A DNA stretch of 41,311 nt. Source: a virus. The notes beneath the pieces are model-generated. The model did not search any database. It was not told the origin of the DNA and was given only the letters and a program-made list of their open reading frames with translations. How positions within the stretch are numbered: the first letter of the stretch is position 1; every line of letters starts with the position of its first letter. The stretch spans positions 1-41,311 of the IMG/VR virus record IMGVR_UViG_3300031746_000058; one strand, written 5' to 3'. This document shows, piece by piece, positions 32,011-40,101 of this stretch. The translations under genes and the position numbers were made by a program.

Positions 32011-34454
32011 CAGTCGTCCTCCCCTTCCTTCTTCTCTTTGGCCGCGGACTCTTTCTGCTCCAACTCTGCGTCGGCGGCTTCCGCTTGTTGCTCCTGTCCG
32101 GCTTCGTGGGCTTGCGCCTGCTGCTCCATCGTCTGCGCGTGCTGCTGCGTCTTGATCTCACCGTCGATCTGCGCGGTCTGCACCTTCACGGCGGCGTCGG
32201 TCTGCGCGGCCTGCTGCTTCAGCGCGAATTCTTCCCGCATGAATTGCAGCTTGAGGTCGAACTCGCGCTCCTTGAATTGGAGGTCGAGCGCGTGCTCGCG
32301 CTCCTTGAACGCGAGGTCTTGCTGCTGCTCGCGCTCCTTCATCTGCATCTCGGCGGCGTCGGCGGCCTGCTTGGCCTGCTGATCCTGCTGCTTCATCGCC
32401 ATCTCGGCCTGCATCTTCTCGCCTTCCATCTTAGCCTTCACCATCGCCGGATCGGGCTTCTCGGGCGGCGGGCCTTGCTGCGCCATCTGCGAGATGGATT
32501 GTTCGATCACGCCTTCTATGTCGCGTCCGATCTTGTAGCCGCGCACTGACCAGAGCGTGACTTGCGCGATCATCGGAGCCAACTCCGGCATCTTCTCTAT
32601 GGCTGGCACTGCTTGTTGCATCAGGAACCCGAAGTTCTGCATGAACTCGTTACGCGCTTCCTTTTCTTCCTTGTCGTCCGCCTTGGTGATGGAGTCCACC
32701 GACACACTGATCTTGTGCTGAATCAGCTTGCCATCCTTGACGAGTTGCACCGCTGCCGGGACATACTGGAAGTCCGGTCCCGCCGGGTCTTGCAGATCAG
32801 CGTTGACGATCAGCGTCTCCGGCTGGAAGAAGTTCACCATGATTTGCGCGGCCTTGTTGATGAGGTCGCTGGCGAACCGCGCGATGTCTTTCTGGGTGTC
32901 GTTGATGCGTATGTTGGCGAACTTCTCCTTGATGGACTGCGCGGTGGCCGTCTCCGAGGCCACGCTCGCACCACGCACGATGTCCGCAATGCCAGTGATC
33001 TCGTAAACGTCCTGCTTCACCACACCGCGAGCGTTGATGAGCCGTTCGAGTACGTTCATCACCATTTCGACGGGGAAGAAATCGACCACGCCCTTCAACC
33101 CGCCGCGCTCCGCGAACATCGCCCAGTTGTCCACCGGGATCATCGTGTTATCGACGCCCTCCGTCAAAAGCCTCTGCACCGCATCTTGAGTCTTGTCGTA
33201 GACGCCGATAACTTTGAGGGCCTGCGTAAGCAGGGAAATGCGATTGGTAATCTGATCCAGTTCCGTCGCTTGATCCTGATACATGCAGTAGTCGGGAAGC
33301 GGGATCGTGGAGTCATTAGTAGTTGTTGCAAGAAGCGGCTTCGGACACGGAAAAAATTCGTCCAACTGAAACAGATCGTCCCGCTCGTCAAGGATTTCCG
33401 GGTGGTCTTCGCAAAGCCAATACACCTTGAGGTCATCTTTGCTCCAAATTTCCCAGATTGCAGCCTTCTTCAACACGCCGAGGCCGGGGCCGAACTCCTG
33501 ATTGCCGCCGCTGCCCGCGTTGCTCGCCTTCTGCGTGGAAGCCGCTTCCGCGTAATTGAGCGGCACGTTATTGAACGCTTCCCCGAACCGCTTGACGCCG
33601 CTTGCGCGGGTCATAAACACGCGCCGCGCCACCCACGTACATTCCTCCCATGTCCGTGACGGCGACATACGGAAGTCCTTCCAATGCACGTAGTCGAAGC
33701 ACACCTTCTCGCCGGAGATGACGCCGGATTCGTAGCTGTCGTCCGTCACCGCCTTGTTCTGCAACTCCTTGGGCTGCGGCGGCGTGCGCGGCGGCTGCGG
33801 CGTGGGCGTCGGTTGCCCGAGCATCGGCAGCGGCCCCGGCGGCAGCGCCGTGGTGCCGGGAGGCAGGGGAGCCGGGGATGCGCCGGGCATGGCCGCGCCG
33901 GTCCCCCCTCCGGCTTGCACGGAAGTTGGTGGTACGGGTGTTTCCGGTGCCCCCGGCAAAGGATCGGGGCGGTTCTCGTACATGGGCGTGAGGTCGGCAA
34001 CATACCGAACCCACGCCGTGCCGCGTCCGGGGATCAGTCGGTCCTCGACGCAGGCGTTCATCGTGGCGTCGAATTGCGAGTGTTCGCAGACTGTGAACTC
34101 CAAGTTGCGCTCCAGAATGGCGGCGGCAACCCGGTTTACTTGATTGGTGGTGTCGAAACGGCGGCTAACCTCCGGCTTCGGGGGCTTGGCGTAGACCGCA
34201 GGCTTCAACGTCTGGACGTTCGACCAGAGTATGTTGAACTTCCGGTCCTGATCGTCGATGGAATCGCGCTCGTCACGGTATCGCTTGACGGTTTTCTCGG
34301 CCCGCTTGACGAAACTAGCCTCGCTGCGCTTGGCCGAGTCAAGTTCCGCCTTCCATCGCTTTGCCTGACCCTCTTTGCCTTCGCCAAAATCGGAAACTTG
34401 ATCAACAGACGCGCCTGCGCCGGAGGGCGACTCACTATTTGCTTGCGGATTCAT
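32010..34454 (-). CDS. Portal protein, P22-like
   Basis: An 814-residue protein. It starts with ATGA overlap after the upstream gene. The N-terminal ~130 residues contain KRAEKTVKRYRDERDSIDDQ, RKFNILWSNVQTLKPAVYAK and KPPKPEVSRRF, which match the P22-type portal family (PF16510). A Pro/Gly-rich insert lies at about residues 165-225. The central stem and wing regions follow. The last ~170 residues form a long Gln/Glu/Ala coiled coil with repeated REREFDLKLQF-like units, the barrel tip found on some podophage portals. It forms the dodecameric ring for DNA packaging and ejection. Length is near that of P22 gp1. Confidence 0.9.
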   Translation of the reverse strand: MNPQANSESPSGAGASVDQVSDFGEGKEGQAKRWKAELDSAKRSEASFVKRAEKTVKRYRDERDSIDDQDRKFNILWSNVQTLKPAVYAKPPKPEVSRRFDTTNQVNRVAAAILERNLEFTVCEHSQFDATMNACVEDRLIPGRGTAWVRYVADLTPMYENRPDPLPGAPETPVPPTSVQAGGGTGAAMPGASPAPLPPGTTALPPGPLPMLGQPTPTPQPPRTPPQPKELQNKAVTDDSYESGVISGEKVCFDYVHWKDFRMSPSRTWEECTWVARRVFMTRASGVKRFGEAFNNVPLNYAEAASTQKASNAGSGGNQEFGPGLGVLKKAAIWEIWSKDDLKVYWLCEDHPEILDERDDLFQLDEFFPCPKPLLATTTNDSTIPLPDYCMYQDQATELDQITNRISLLTQALKVIGVYDKTQDAVQRLLTEGVDNTMIPVDNWAMFAERGGLKGVVDFFPVEMVMNVLERLINARGVVKQDVYEITGIADIVRGASVASETATAQSIKEKFANIRINDTQKDIARFASDLINKAAQIMVNFFQPETLIVNADLQDPAGPDFQYVPAAVQLVKDGKLIQHKISVSVDSITKADDKEEKEARNEFMQNFGFLMQQAVPAIEKMPELAPMIAQVTLWSVRGYKIGRDIEGVIEQSISQMAQQGPPPEKPDPAMVKAKMEGEKMQAEMAMKQQDQQAKQAADAAEMQMKEREQQQDLAFKEREHALDLQFKEREFDLKLQFMREEFALKQQAAQTDAAVKVQTAQIDGEIKTQQHAQTMEQQAQAHEAGQEQQAEAADAELEQKESAAKEKKEGEDD

Positions 34455-35668
34455 CTGCTACCCCCGTATGGGCCTGATTGTTGTAGAAGCTGTTCGATCA
34501 TTTCGGCGATCTTCGGCGCTTTCTTGTCGCTGGCGTTGAAGGGGTCGTACTCCGTCGTCGGAATCCCACGCCGCTCAAATTCGTCGCGCACATACTGCGT
34601 TGCTAGCGGGGTGCGCCCTGTGTCGTTCACCGCCTGTCTGGGGAACGCCGCCGCACCGATAGTCTCAGCGTTCAGCGGGAGCGGGCCTGTGGACTTCCAT
34701 TCGGAGTACGCGGCGGGCGCACGGCGCAGATCGGTCAACAAATCCTGCGCCACGGGGTCGGTTTTCCCCGCCGCGTGACGCAGCGCCCGCATCGTCCACG
34801 ACCCGCTCTTGGCATCGGGGCCGATCAGCTTGTCGGCCATGAGGTTGCTCCACACTCCTTTCGGCTGCATCTCTGCCCATTCCAGCAGGTCTTTTTCAAA
34901 CCCCTTGCCCCATTGAGTAGGTGTGAGCGCGTGGTCCAACACACCGGCCCCGGCGCGGCTGTTTTCGTAGTCCCGAAGTGACTGGAAGGAGGGTGATGCT
35001 TCGATAGCCAGCATCTGCGCCAGAGATTTCGGGGTTGTGCCCTCTTTAAGTCGCAAATCGCGTGTGTCGAACTTCTGCCCCAAGCGCCCGCTTGGATAGT
35101 CGAGAGCCGGGGCCAACTCCCTGCCGCGCAGCGTGTAAACGTCGCGGTTGGTGAGGATGCCGCCGCGATTCTCCGGCCCCATGCCCAAACGTGGACTGAG
35201 AATCACCGAGTCGCCTGTCGTCATCGGAATTCGTGTGTTCCGCTGCCGAATGGCGAAACTGGGGCTCGACAATTCGTTGAAAACCTTCATGTCGGGGCCG
35301 ACGAGGTGCGTCGCGTCCGACAGCGCATGGGTCATTTGCAAGTGCGGCAAGCCACCGGGGCGAATCGCCCCGATCAGGCCGAGGGCTTTGGCACCGGTTT
35401 TCATCGGGGGGCCGAGCATCTCGCCGAAAGTGCCCATCGTAGATGACTCTGGTGCGCCGCCCATCATGGCGTCGGCGTAGGCGCGGCCCTTGTCGGCCAC
35501 GCCGGAATAATACTTGCCATACTCGTCGCGGGTGGGGGTCCAGTTGGCGGCGGTGTTGATGAGGCCCATCGCTTCGCCGGGCATCGCCGCGACGCCACGC
35601 ACGGCCCCTTTGGCGGTGTCTTTGACCCCCGCCCAGATGCGGGCGAGTTCGTCGTCGTCGGGTGTCAT
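34451..35668 (-). CDS. Putative polyvalent/LPD-type virion protein
   Basis: A 405-residue protein with TGGGAG upstream of ATG. After ~100 residues of Gly/Met/Ala-rich helix (MPGEAMGLINTAANWTPTRD), a segment at about residues 125-190 reads LSSPSFAIRQRNTRIPMTTG, then VILSPRLGMGPENRGGILTN and RDVYTLR. This resembles the SPSxAI...G.IxLI...N.DaYTpR pattern of domains in phage polyvalent (LPD, MuF-associated) proteins. The C-terminus is helical and contains ATQYVRDEFERRGIPTTEYD. In such proteins the domain is co-packaged and delivered with DNA. The match is by recalled pattern, so moderate confidence. No ADP-ribosyltransferase or protease motif was found. Confidence 0.45.
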   Translation of the reverse strand: MTPDDDELARIWAGVKDTAKGAVRGVAAMPGEAMGLINTAANWTPTRDEYGKYYSGVADKGRAYADAMMGGAPESSTMGTFGEMLGPPMKTGAKALGLIGAIRPGGLPHLQMTHALSDATHLVGPDMKVFNELSSPSFAIRQRNTRIPMTTGDSVILSPRLGMGPENRGGILTNRDVYTLRGRELAPALDYPSGRLGQKFDTRDLRLKEGTTPKSLAQMLAIEASPSFQSLRDYENSRAGAGVLDHALTPTQWGKGFEKDLLEWAEMQPKGVWSNLMADKLIGPDAKSGSWTMRALRHAAGKTDPVAQDLLTDLRRAPAAYSEWKSTGPLPLNAETIGAAAFPRQAVNDTGRTPLATQYVRDEFERRGIPTTEYDPFNASDKKAPKIAEMIEQLLQQSGPYGGSR

Positions 35669-35916
35669 CGGGATGCTCCCATCGGGGAGGAGGAACCGGC
35701 ACCGGAGAGGAGCGCGAACAGGATGTCGTTGCGCCGTTTCCGGTTGCCCTGCATGACGGCCAGCTTGTGCTCGGCGGCGGTCTTGTTGAAGGGGCGCTTC
35801 TCGGACGGGTTCAAGGTCAGGGGGGTACGCACTTCATCCCCGAGCAGCTTGGCGAGCGCGGCGGCGCGGGTGGCGGCGCGGGACTTGTTCGAGTCGTGCG
35901 AGCGTGTGTTGCTCAT
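35665..35916 (-). CDS. Small basic hypothetical protein
   Basis: An 83-residue protein. The ATG at 35916 overlaps the TerL stop (ATGA), and its TGA overlaps the next ATG. It is rich in Arg, Lys, Ala and Asn (RAATRAAALAKLLGDEVRTP; KLAVMQGNRKRRNDILFAL), likely a single helical domain. It may be a packaging accessory or a virion minor protein. Coupling on both sides supports a real gene. Confidence 0.6.
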   Translation of the reverse strand: MSNTRSHDSNKSRAATRAAALAKLLGDEVRTPLTLNPSEKRPFNKTAAEHKLAVMQGNRKRRNDILFALLSGAGSSSPMGASR

Positions 35917-37271
35917 ATCCGGTTGCTCCATCGGCCCACGGGCCGCTTCACCGTGTCCCAGAGTTTCTCAAGCTGGATGCCATCGCTGATTTTAGGCTTC
36001 GGTTGCAGGCGTGGTGGAACATACACCGGCGTAGCCCCGAAGTCTTCCTGATACCCGAGCGCCCCGATGCGGAGCGCGTCCGCGTAGTCCGAACACCAAT
36101 CATGCCGGGGCTTGCTGCGGAACGTTTGTTTGGATTCGTCGTACTCGTACTGGTACTGGCGCATCGCTTCCAACGCCCGGGCGCAGCGTGTCTTGTCGAA
36201 GCGAGCGGTCCGCAGCATGAGCCGAGTGGCCTGAATCCCGTCCTGCACCGACAGGGACGGAACGGCACGAGCGCGTATGCCGCGAGCAAGCAACTGCTCC
36301 ACCGTGGAGCGGCCCGTCTGGAAAGTGTCGGCCCACGCATCGCGGGGCAGGTAGTGATACCCCGGCTTGAAGCCATACTGGAGCTTCCGGTCCTCCACTA
36401 GAGAGGCTACGTCGTGGACATCGTGTCCGCGCACGGCGAGGCAGTCGGTGAAGTGGGGGACTTTGGCGATGATCTGAAAGAACCACACCACACAGAAGTC
36501 GGAAAAACCGATGTCCCAGCAAGTGTGTGTCGGTATGTCGGGCGCGTAGTCCACGGCGGCGATCTGGGTGGGGTGTTCAGGCGTGTCCACCTCCATCGCC
36601 TTCACCGCCTTACCGTAAATGGACCCCTTGATGGCCGCGCCGAAGTCGTTCTCGAACTCCTGCGCGTAGGTGTCCTCGTCCATGACCAGCCGGGCGTCGT
36701 CCAACTCCTGCTGGGGCAGTATGTTGGACTCGCTGGCCTTCAAGTCCATGAAGTACCACCCGGTGGGGCCACCGTAGGACTTGCGGGCGATCTCGTACAT
36801 CTCCCAGAACTCATTCTTGCCGGCGGCGGTGCCGATCCAGACCGCCCACCCGATGCGGTCGGCGAGCGCGGGGCGGATCACCTCGGTGAAAACGGATTGG
36901 CGCATGGATGCAGGCTCGTCCACCACGATCCCGTCCCAGTACTGGCCGCGCAGGTTGTCGGCGTTGTCCGCGCCGTGGAGCGTGATGCGGGAGCCGTTGA
37001 CGAGCATGACACTGAGTTCGGCGATGGAGGCGCTGCGGCGGAAGCCTTCGCTGTAACGGAGGAGGTAATCCCACGCGATCCGCTTCGCTTGTTCCCTGAA
37101 GGGGGCGAGGTAAGCGTACCGCGCATGTTCCTTCTGCGTGTGGAGGGCGCGGCCAATCAACTCGTTGACGGCGGCGACGGTCTTGCCGGCGCGGCGGTGA
37201 CATACGAGGAGTGCCCAACGCTCCTCCCGGGCGTGGAACGCCTGAAATTGGGCGCGGGGGACGTACTGCAC
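35913..37271 (-). CDS. Terminase large subunit
   Basis: A 452-residue protein starting at GTG 37271. The ATPase domain has Walker A HRRAGKT (25-31), Walker B GIVVDE (114-119) and a coupling segment WIGTAAG (145-151). The nuclease domain has D in CWDIGFSD (~254) and the C-terminal DYADALR (~408-414) typical of TerL RNase H-fold nucleases. It translocates DNA into the procapsid with ATP and cuts concatemers. The P-loop form HRRAGKT and the short overall length suit podophage TerLs. The small subunit candidate lies just upstream. Confidence 0.92.
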   Translation of the reverse strand: MQYVPRAQFQAFHAREERWALLVCHRRAGKTVAAVNELIGRALHTQKEHARYAYLAPFREQAKRIAWDYLLRYSEGFRRSASIAELSVMLVNGSRITLHGADNADNLRGQYWDGIVVDEPASMRQSVFTEVIRPALADRIGWAVWIGTAAGKNEFWEMYEIARKSYGGPTGWYFMDLKASESNILPQQELDDARLVMDEDTYAQEFENDFGAAIKGSIYGKAVKAMEVDTPEHPTQIAAVDYAPDIPTHTCWDIGFSDFCVVWFFQIIAKVPHFTDCLAVRGHDVHDVASLVEDRKLQYGFKPGYHYLPRDAWADTFQTGRSTVEQLLARGIRARAVPSLSVQDGIQATRLMLRTARFDKTRCARALEAMRQYQYEYDESKQTFRSKPRHDWCSDYADALRIGALGYQEDFGATPVYVPPRLQPKPKISDGIQLEKLWDTVKRPVGRWSNRI

Positions 37272-37282
37272 AATATTGTGCC

Positions 37283-37576
37283 TTAGTTCACGGTCTGCAC
37301 CGCAGTACCCGGTGCCATGTGGGCGGGTGTCTCATCCAGCTTGGAGCGCGGGATGGCGGAAATCACCGTGTACTCGCGCTCATGGGTGGGAACCTCGACG
37401 CCCAACTTGGCGATCATCACCATCGCGGCGATGTAGTCGCGGGGGGCCGTGCGGCGCAGCGTTTCGAGCATGGCTACCACCTCACCCGTCTGGGACAGGG
37501 ATTGGTGCGCCGCTTGGTTAAGGAGCGAAATTACTCCGTTAGCGAGCGCGGCTGGGGTAGCGGGAGCGCGGGGCAT
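37283..37576 (-). CDS. Terminase small subunit candidate
   Basis: A 97-residue protein, first gene of the late operon and 11 bp before TerL. It is largely helical (LANGVISLLNQAAHQSLSQT; GEVVAMLETLRRTAPRDYIA), with a Pro-containing tail. No helix-turn-helix can be assigned firmly. The assignment rests on the position before TerL, the small size and helical content. The nearest AGGAG is about 18 bases before the ATG, so initiation may be weak or need leader structure. An alternative is an unrelated small protein. Confidence 0.5.
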   Translation of the reverse strand: MPRAPATPAALANGVISLLNQAAHQSLSQTGEVVAMLETLRRTAPRDYIAAMVMIAKLGVEVPTHEREYTVISAIPRSKLDETPAHMAPGTAVQTVN

Positions 37577-37692
37577 GGCGGGAAGGATAACACTCCTGAC
37601 TTTGCGTGTGTGGGGGGAGGTGTGCGGCGCGAGGGGAGGGGGGCTTCGGGGTCGCCCGGGGGTGGGTGCGCCCGCGACGCCCGCCCGCGCCG

Positions 37693-37836
37693 CGCCCGCC
37701 TACGCGCACATACGCCCGTCCGCCCGCCTACGCGCACATACGCCCGTCCGCACGCGACGCGCGACGCACGCACGCATACGCGCGACGCACGCAAGCAGGC
37801 ACGCACATGCAGGCACGCACATGCAGGCACGCACAT
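37693..37836. repeat. Tandem repeat array between late and accessory operons
   Basis: Two 28-bp units (37693-37720, 37721-37748) contain CGCGCACATACG. They are followed by CGCGACGCACG-type runs and three 14-bp units GCAGGCACGCACAT (37795-37808, 37809-37822, 37823-37836), the last leading into ACATACG. The units resemble those of the end array (ACATACG within CGC runs). The region has no plausible gene. It lies directly before the first late gene. Confidence 0.85.
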
Positions 37837-37927
37837 ACGCACGACGCACGCACGCACGCAAGACGTTAGTAAGCACTCACAAACCCCGGCTCGATTTCCG
37901 GCCCTGCAACATGCGCCTGTGTGTCGT

Positions 37928-38000
37928 AAGCTACCCTCGCCGCCCGGGGCCGCTGATCGGCCCGCCACGGCCCGATTATGGCCCCTAGCGTGTGTTCCAG
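37928..38000. repeat. Diverged direct repeat, left copy
   Basis: AAGCTACCC[T/A]CGCCGCCC followed exactly 52 bases from its start by GGCCCCTAGCG and then TGTTC. The right copy is at 41120-41192 with the same 52-base spacing. The middle is more diverged. The two copies flank the non-coding control region and the MoxR/VWA-like module. Confidence 0.65.
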
Positions 38001-38074
38001 AGGGGGCCGCTGGGCCGCTCCGGCCAATAGGGGCCTGTTCCGGTTGTTCCGGTTGTTCCAGTTGAAACTGCCAC

Positions 38075-38103
38075 CTTATATCTCCCCTGTAGCGTTATGT
38101 TAC
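38075..38103 (-). promoter_or_regulatory. Leftward promoter candidate for the late operon
   Basis: Read leftward: -35 GTAACA (38098-38103), a 17-bp spacer and -10 TATAAG (38075-38080). It lies in the AT-rich core, about 500 bp before the first late gene. The three tandem iterons lie just downstream and could act as an operator. Confidence 0.4.
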
Positions 38104-38234
38104 GTAACGTTTTTTGACCCTTTTAATATAGAATTTAACTGGAACATATGGAACGCAGCGCTAAACCCTTGACGCCGAAGGCGTAACCTTGCGCTGGATT
38201 GGCGTTACACCGGAGCGCAACAAAAAGACCATTT

Positions 38235-38280
38235 TTGGCATTATGCCAATGTCATACAAATACCCGACTGTTTTAGTCGG
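38235..38280. other. Two short hairpins in the control region
   Basis: TTGGCATTATGCCAA (38235-38249) is a perfect stem of six with a 3-base loop. CCGACT/AGTCGG (38264-38280) has a 5-base loop. Neither has a T-run. They lie between the two iteron groups, so they could be part of an origin or of a leader RNA. Confidence 0.45.
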
Positions 38281-38517
38281 ACAATAACGGTCGAAACGCG
38301 GAAATTTGGCCCTTGTTCCAGATAATGTTCCGGTTGTTCCAGATAGCGCTCTCCCATCTGGAACACCATTAAGTGCCCTAAAACGTCACTTTTTAAGGCC
38401 CTTATGTCGCCATCCCCCGACACTCGAAAACCGCAACCCCTTGATCTATCACTATGGCCCATAACTTGCTAGATACGCAGTCCCCCGGGGCATGTCCCCA
38501 CAACTGGAGCAACACAC

Positions 38518-40101
38518 ATGAACGTAGCGCAATCCGCTTCCCTTATCGGCCTGATCCCCTTCCGCGTCCTGCTGAGCATTGCCCGTGCCCTCGGTGGCGT
38601 TGGCGCTGATCCCCATCGCCTCGCGGGTGGCAAGTCAGGCCTCGCCGACGCCCTCGTGAAGCGTTACGGGGCCGATGCCATACTCGCCAAGTGGCAGGAA
38701 GAGCAGTCAACCCCGCCGCAGCACGGCACCCCTGCCCCCCATCACGACGCGCCGGAAGGCGACGACAGCGCCACGCCACCCGAAGGCAGCGACACCGAAG
38801 GCAGCACACAAGGCGACGCCACCCCGGGCGACGCGCAAGGCGACGCACCCACCCCCACGCAACAGAATGGAACCGCGACGCCCACCCCCGCACAAGGTGA
38901 CGCCGGCAACGGTGACGCCGGCAACGGTGACGCACCCGAAGGCGACGCACCCGAGCAGGCCCCGAAGGCACCCGAGGCAGGCGACGCGCCACCCCCACCC
39001 CCCGAGCGCGAGTCCCCGATGGACGCCGCGATACGCGCCATTGCCAGCGAGGAAGCCTATCGTGCTCTGTACCCACATGCGCTATGGGCCGAGCAAATGG
39101 TCGCCTACGCCAACCGCCACGCCGCCGGCCCCCACGGCACCCCCACCCCCGAAGGCGACGCGCCACGCTCCCCGAGCGGCCCCCCGCCGGCCCCGTACTA
39201 CGCTCCCCCGCGCAAAGGCGACGCGGTACAGCATCGGCTGGCCCCTAAGCTGCTGGCCCTGCTGGCCGCTGGAGCGCAGCCGCTACTGGTCGGCCCCGCC
39301 GGCACCGGGAAGTCCCACGCGGCCCGGGCCGCAGCGCAAACCCTCGGATATGCCTACGGTGACCAGTCCCTTTCCGCCGGAGTGAGTGAGTCCGCCCTTA
39401 TGGGCTGGCTGTTGCCGCGCACCGACGGCCCCGGGTTTGCGTACATGCCTAGCCCATTCGTCCGCCTGTACGAAGCCGGCCATAGCCTGTTCCTGCTGGA
39501 TGAGATGGACGCCGCCAGCCCCGATATGCTCGTGATAGCCAACGCGGCCCTGTCCAATGGCGGATTCACCGTGCCGCAGCGCCAAGAGGCACCGTATGTT
39601 GCCCGTGGCCAGAACGCCCTTATCATGGGAGCCTGTAACACGATCAACGGAGCGGATGAGCAGTATAGCGCCCGCGTCCAGATTGACGCCGCAACCGCCA
39701 ACCGCTTCTATACGCTGATCTGGCCGCATGACCCGCGCCTAGAGCGCGCCCTTGCCGGCCTCCCCGCGAAGCAGCGCTATTGGAAGCCTGAAGGCATCAC
39801 CGCATGGACGCCTGAGCAGTGGCACAACGCCACAGAAAGCGCTATTGCATGGGTCGATACGGTACGCGCCACGATCAACGCCAACGCGCTGCAGCGTGTG
39901 TTTTCCATGCGTCAAGTACGCATGTATCAGCAAGCGCTTTCCGCCGGGTGTACGCACAAGGAAATCCGCGAGGATTTGCTGATGGCATGGGCACCCGATG
40001 AAATCGCCAAGCTGCCCCCCACAGCGCAGCCGAAGAACGCGCCGCAAGCTGGCAACGAAGCCCCCACCCCCACCCCCACCCCGACACCCGAGGCGCAATA
40101 A
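38518..40101 (+). CDS. MoxR/CobS-type AAA+ ATPase with low-complexity linker
   Basis: A 527-residue protein starting at ATG 38518, with CTGGAGC upstream. Residues 1-60 form a helical N-terminal domain. Residues ~62-165 are a disordered Gly/Asp/Ala/Pro linker with many GDA repeats. The AAA+ module has Walker A GPAGTGKS (259-266), Walker B LFLLDEMD (324-331), a sensor-type Asn in GACNTING (~374) and Arg in ANRF (396). The DEMD box and the ESALMGW segment are typical of the MoxR/CobS (AAA_5) group. A Pro/Thr tail ends the protein. Such ATPases remodel partners that often have VWA domains; the next gene is a VWA-like protein coupled by TAATG. Role in the phage is unknown. Confidence 0.88.
   Translation: MNVAQSASLIGLIPFRVLLSIARALGGVGADPHRLAGGKSGLADALVKRYGADAILAKWQEEQSTPPQHGTPAPHHDAPEGDDSATPPEGSDTEGSTQGDATPGDAQGDAPTPTQQNGTATPTPAQGDAGNGDAGNGDAPEGDAPEQAPKAPEAGDAPPPPPERESPMDAAIRAIASEEAYRALYPHALWAEQMVAYANRHAAGPHGTPTPEGDAPRSPSGPPPAPYYAPPRKGDAVQHRLAPKLLALLAAGAQPLLVGPAGTGKSHAARAAAQTLGYAYGDQSLSAGVSESALMGWLLPRTDGPGFAYMPSPFVRLYEAGHSLFLLDEMDAASPDMLVIANAALSNGGFTVPQRQEAPYVARGQNALIMGACNTINGADEQYSARVQIDAATANRFYTLIWPHDPRLERALAGLPAKQRYWKPEGITAWTPEQWHNATESAIAWVDTVRATINANALQRVFSMRQVRMYQQALSAGCTHKEIREDLLMAWAPDEIAKLPPTAQPKNAPQAGNEAPTPTPTPTPEAQ

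Larger units (their letters stand above)
37994..38364. promoter_or_regulatory. Iteron cluster around an AT-rich core; origin or operator candidate
   Basis: The nonamer GTTCC[G/A]G[T/A]T and close variants occurs at 37994 (partial), 38037, 38046, 38055 (three in tandem, 9-bp period), 38315, 38327 and 38336 on the + strand, and inverted at 38137 (AACTGGAAC) and 38356 (ATCTGGAAC), with a partial inverted copy at 38150. The part between the two groups (about 38071-38145) is much more AT-rich than the surroundings and holds the palindrome GTTACGTAAC (38099-38108). No gene is present. Iterons beside an AT-rich core are typical of replication origins; repeated operators for a regulator are the alternative. 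Confidence 0.65.

Noticed and set aside
34451-35668. ADP-ribosyltransferase or MuF toxin
   Set aside because: No catalytic motif for either was found; only a polyvalent-domain-like segment remains.
38241-38462. Leftward 73-residue ORF in the control region
   Set aside because: It has no clear ribosome site, runs through the iterons and hairpins, and has no natural domain composition.
37577-38517. Integrase, attachment site or repressor region (lysogeny)
   Set aside because: No recombinase, excisionase or CI-like protein in the window; only repeats and hairpins.
38543-39166. Long leftward Arg-rich ORF opposite the MoxR gene
   Set aside because: Shadow of the GC-rich linker; no start signal and Arg/Gly-rich composition.
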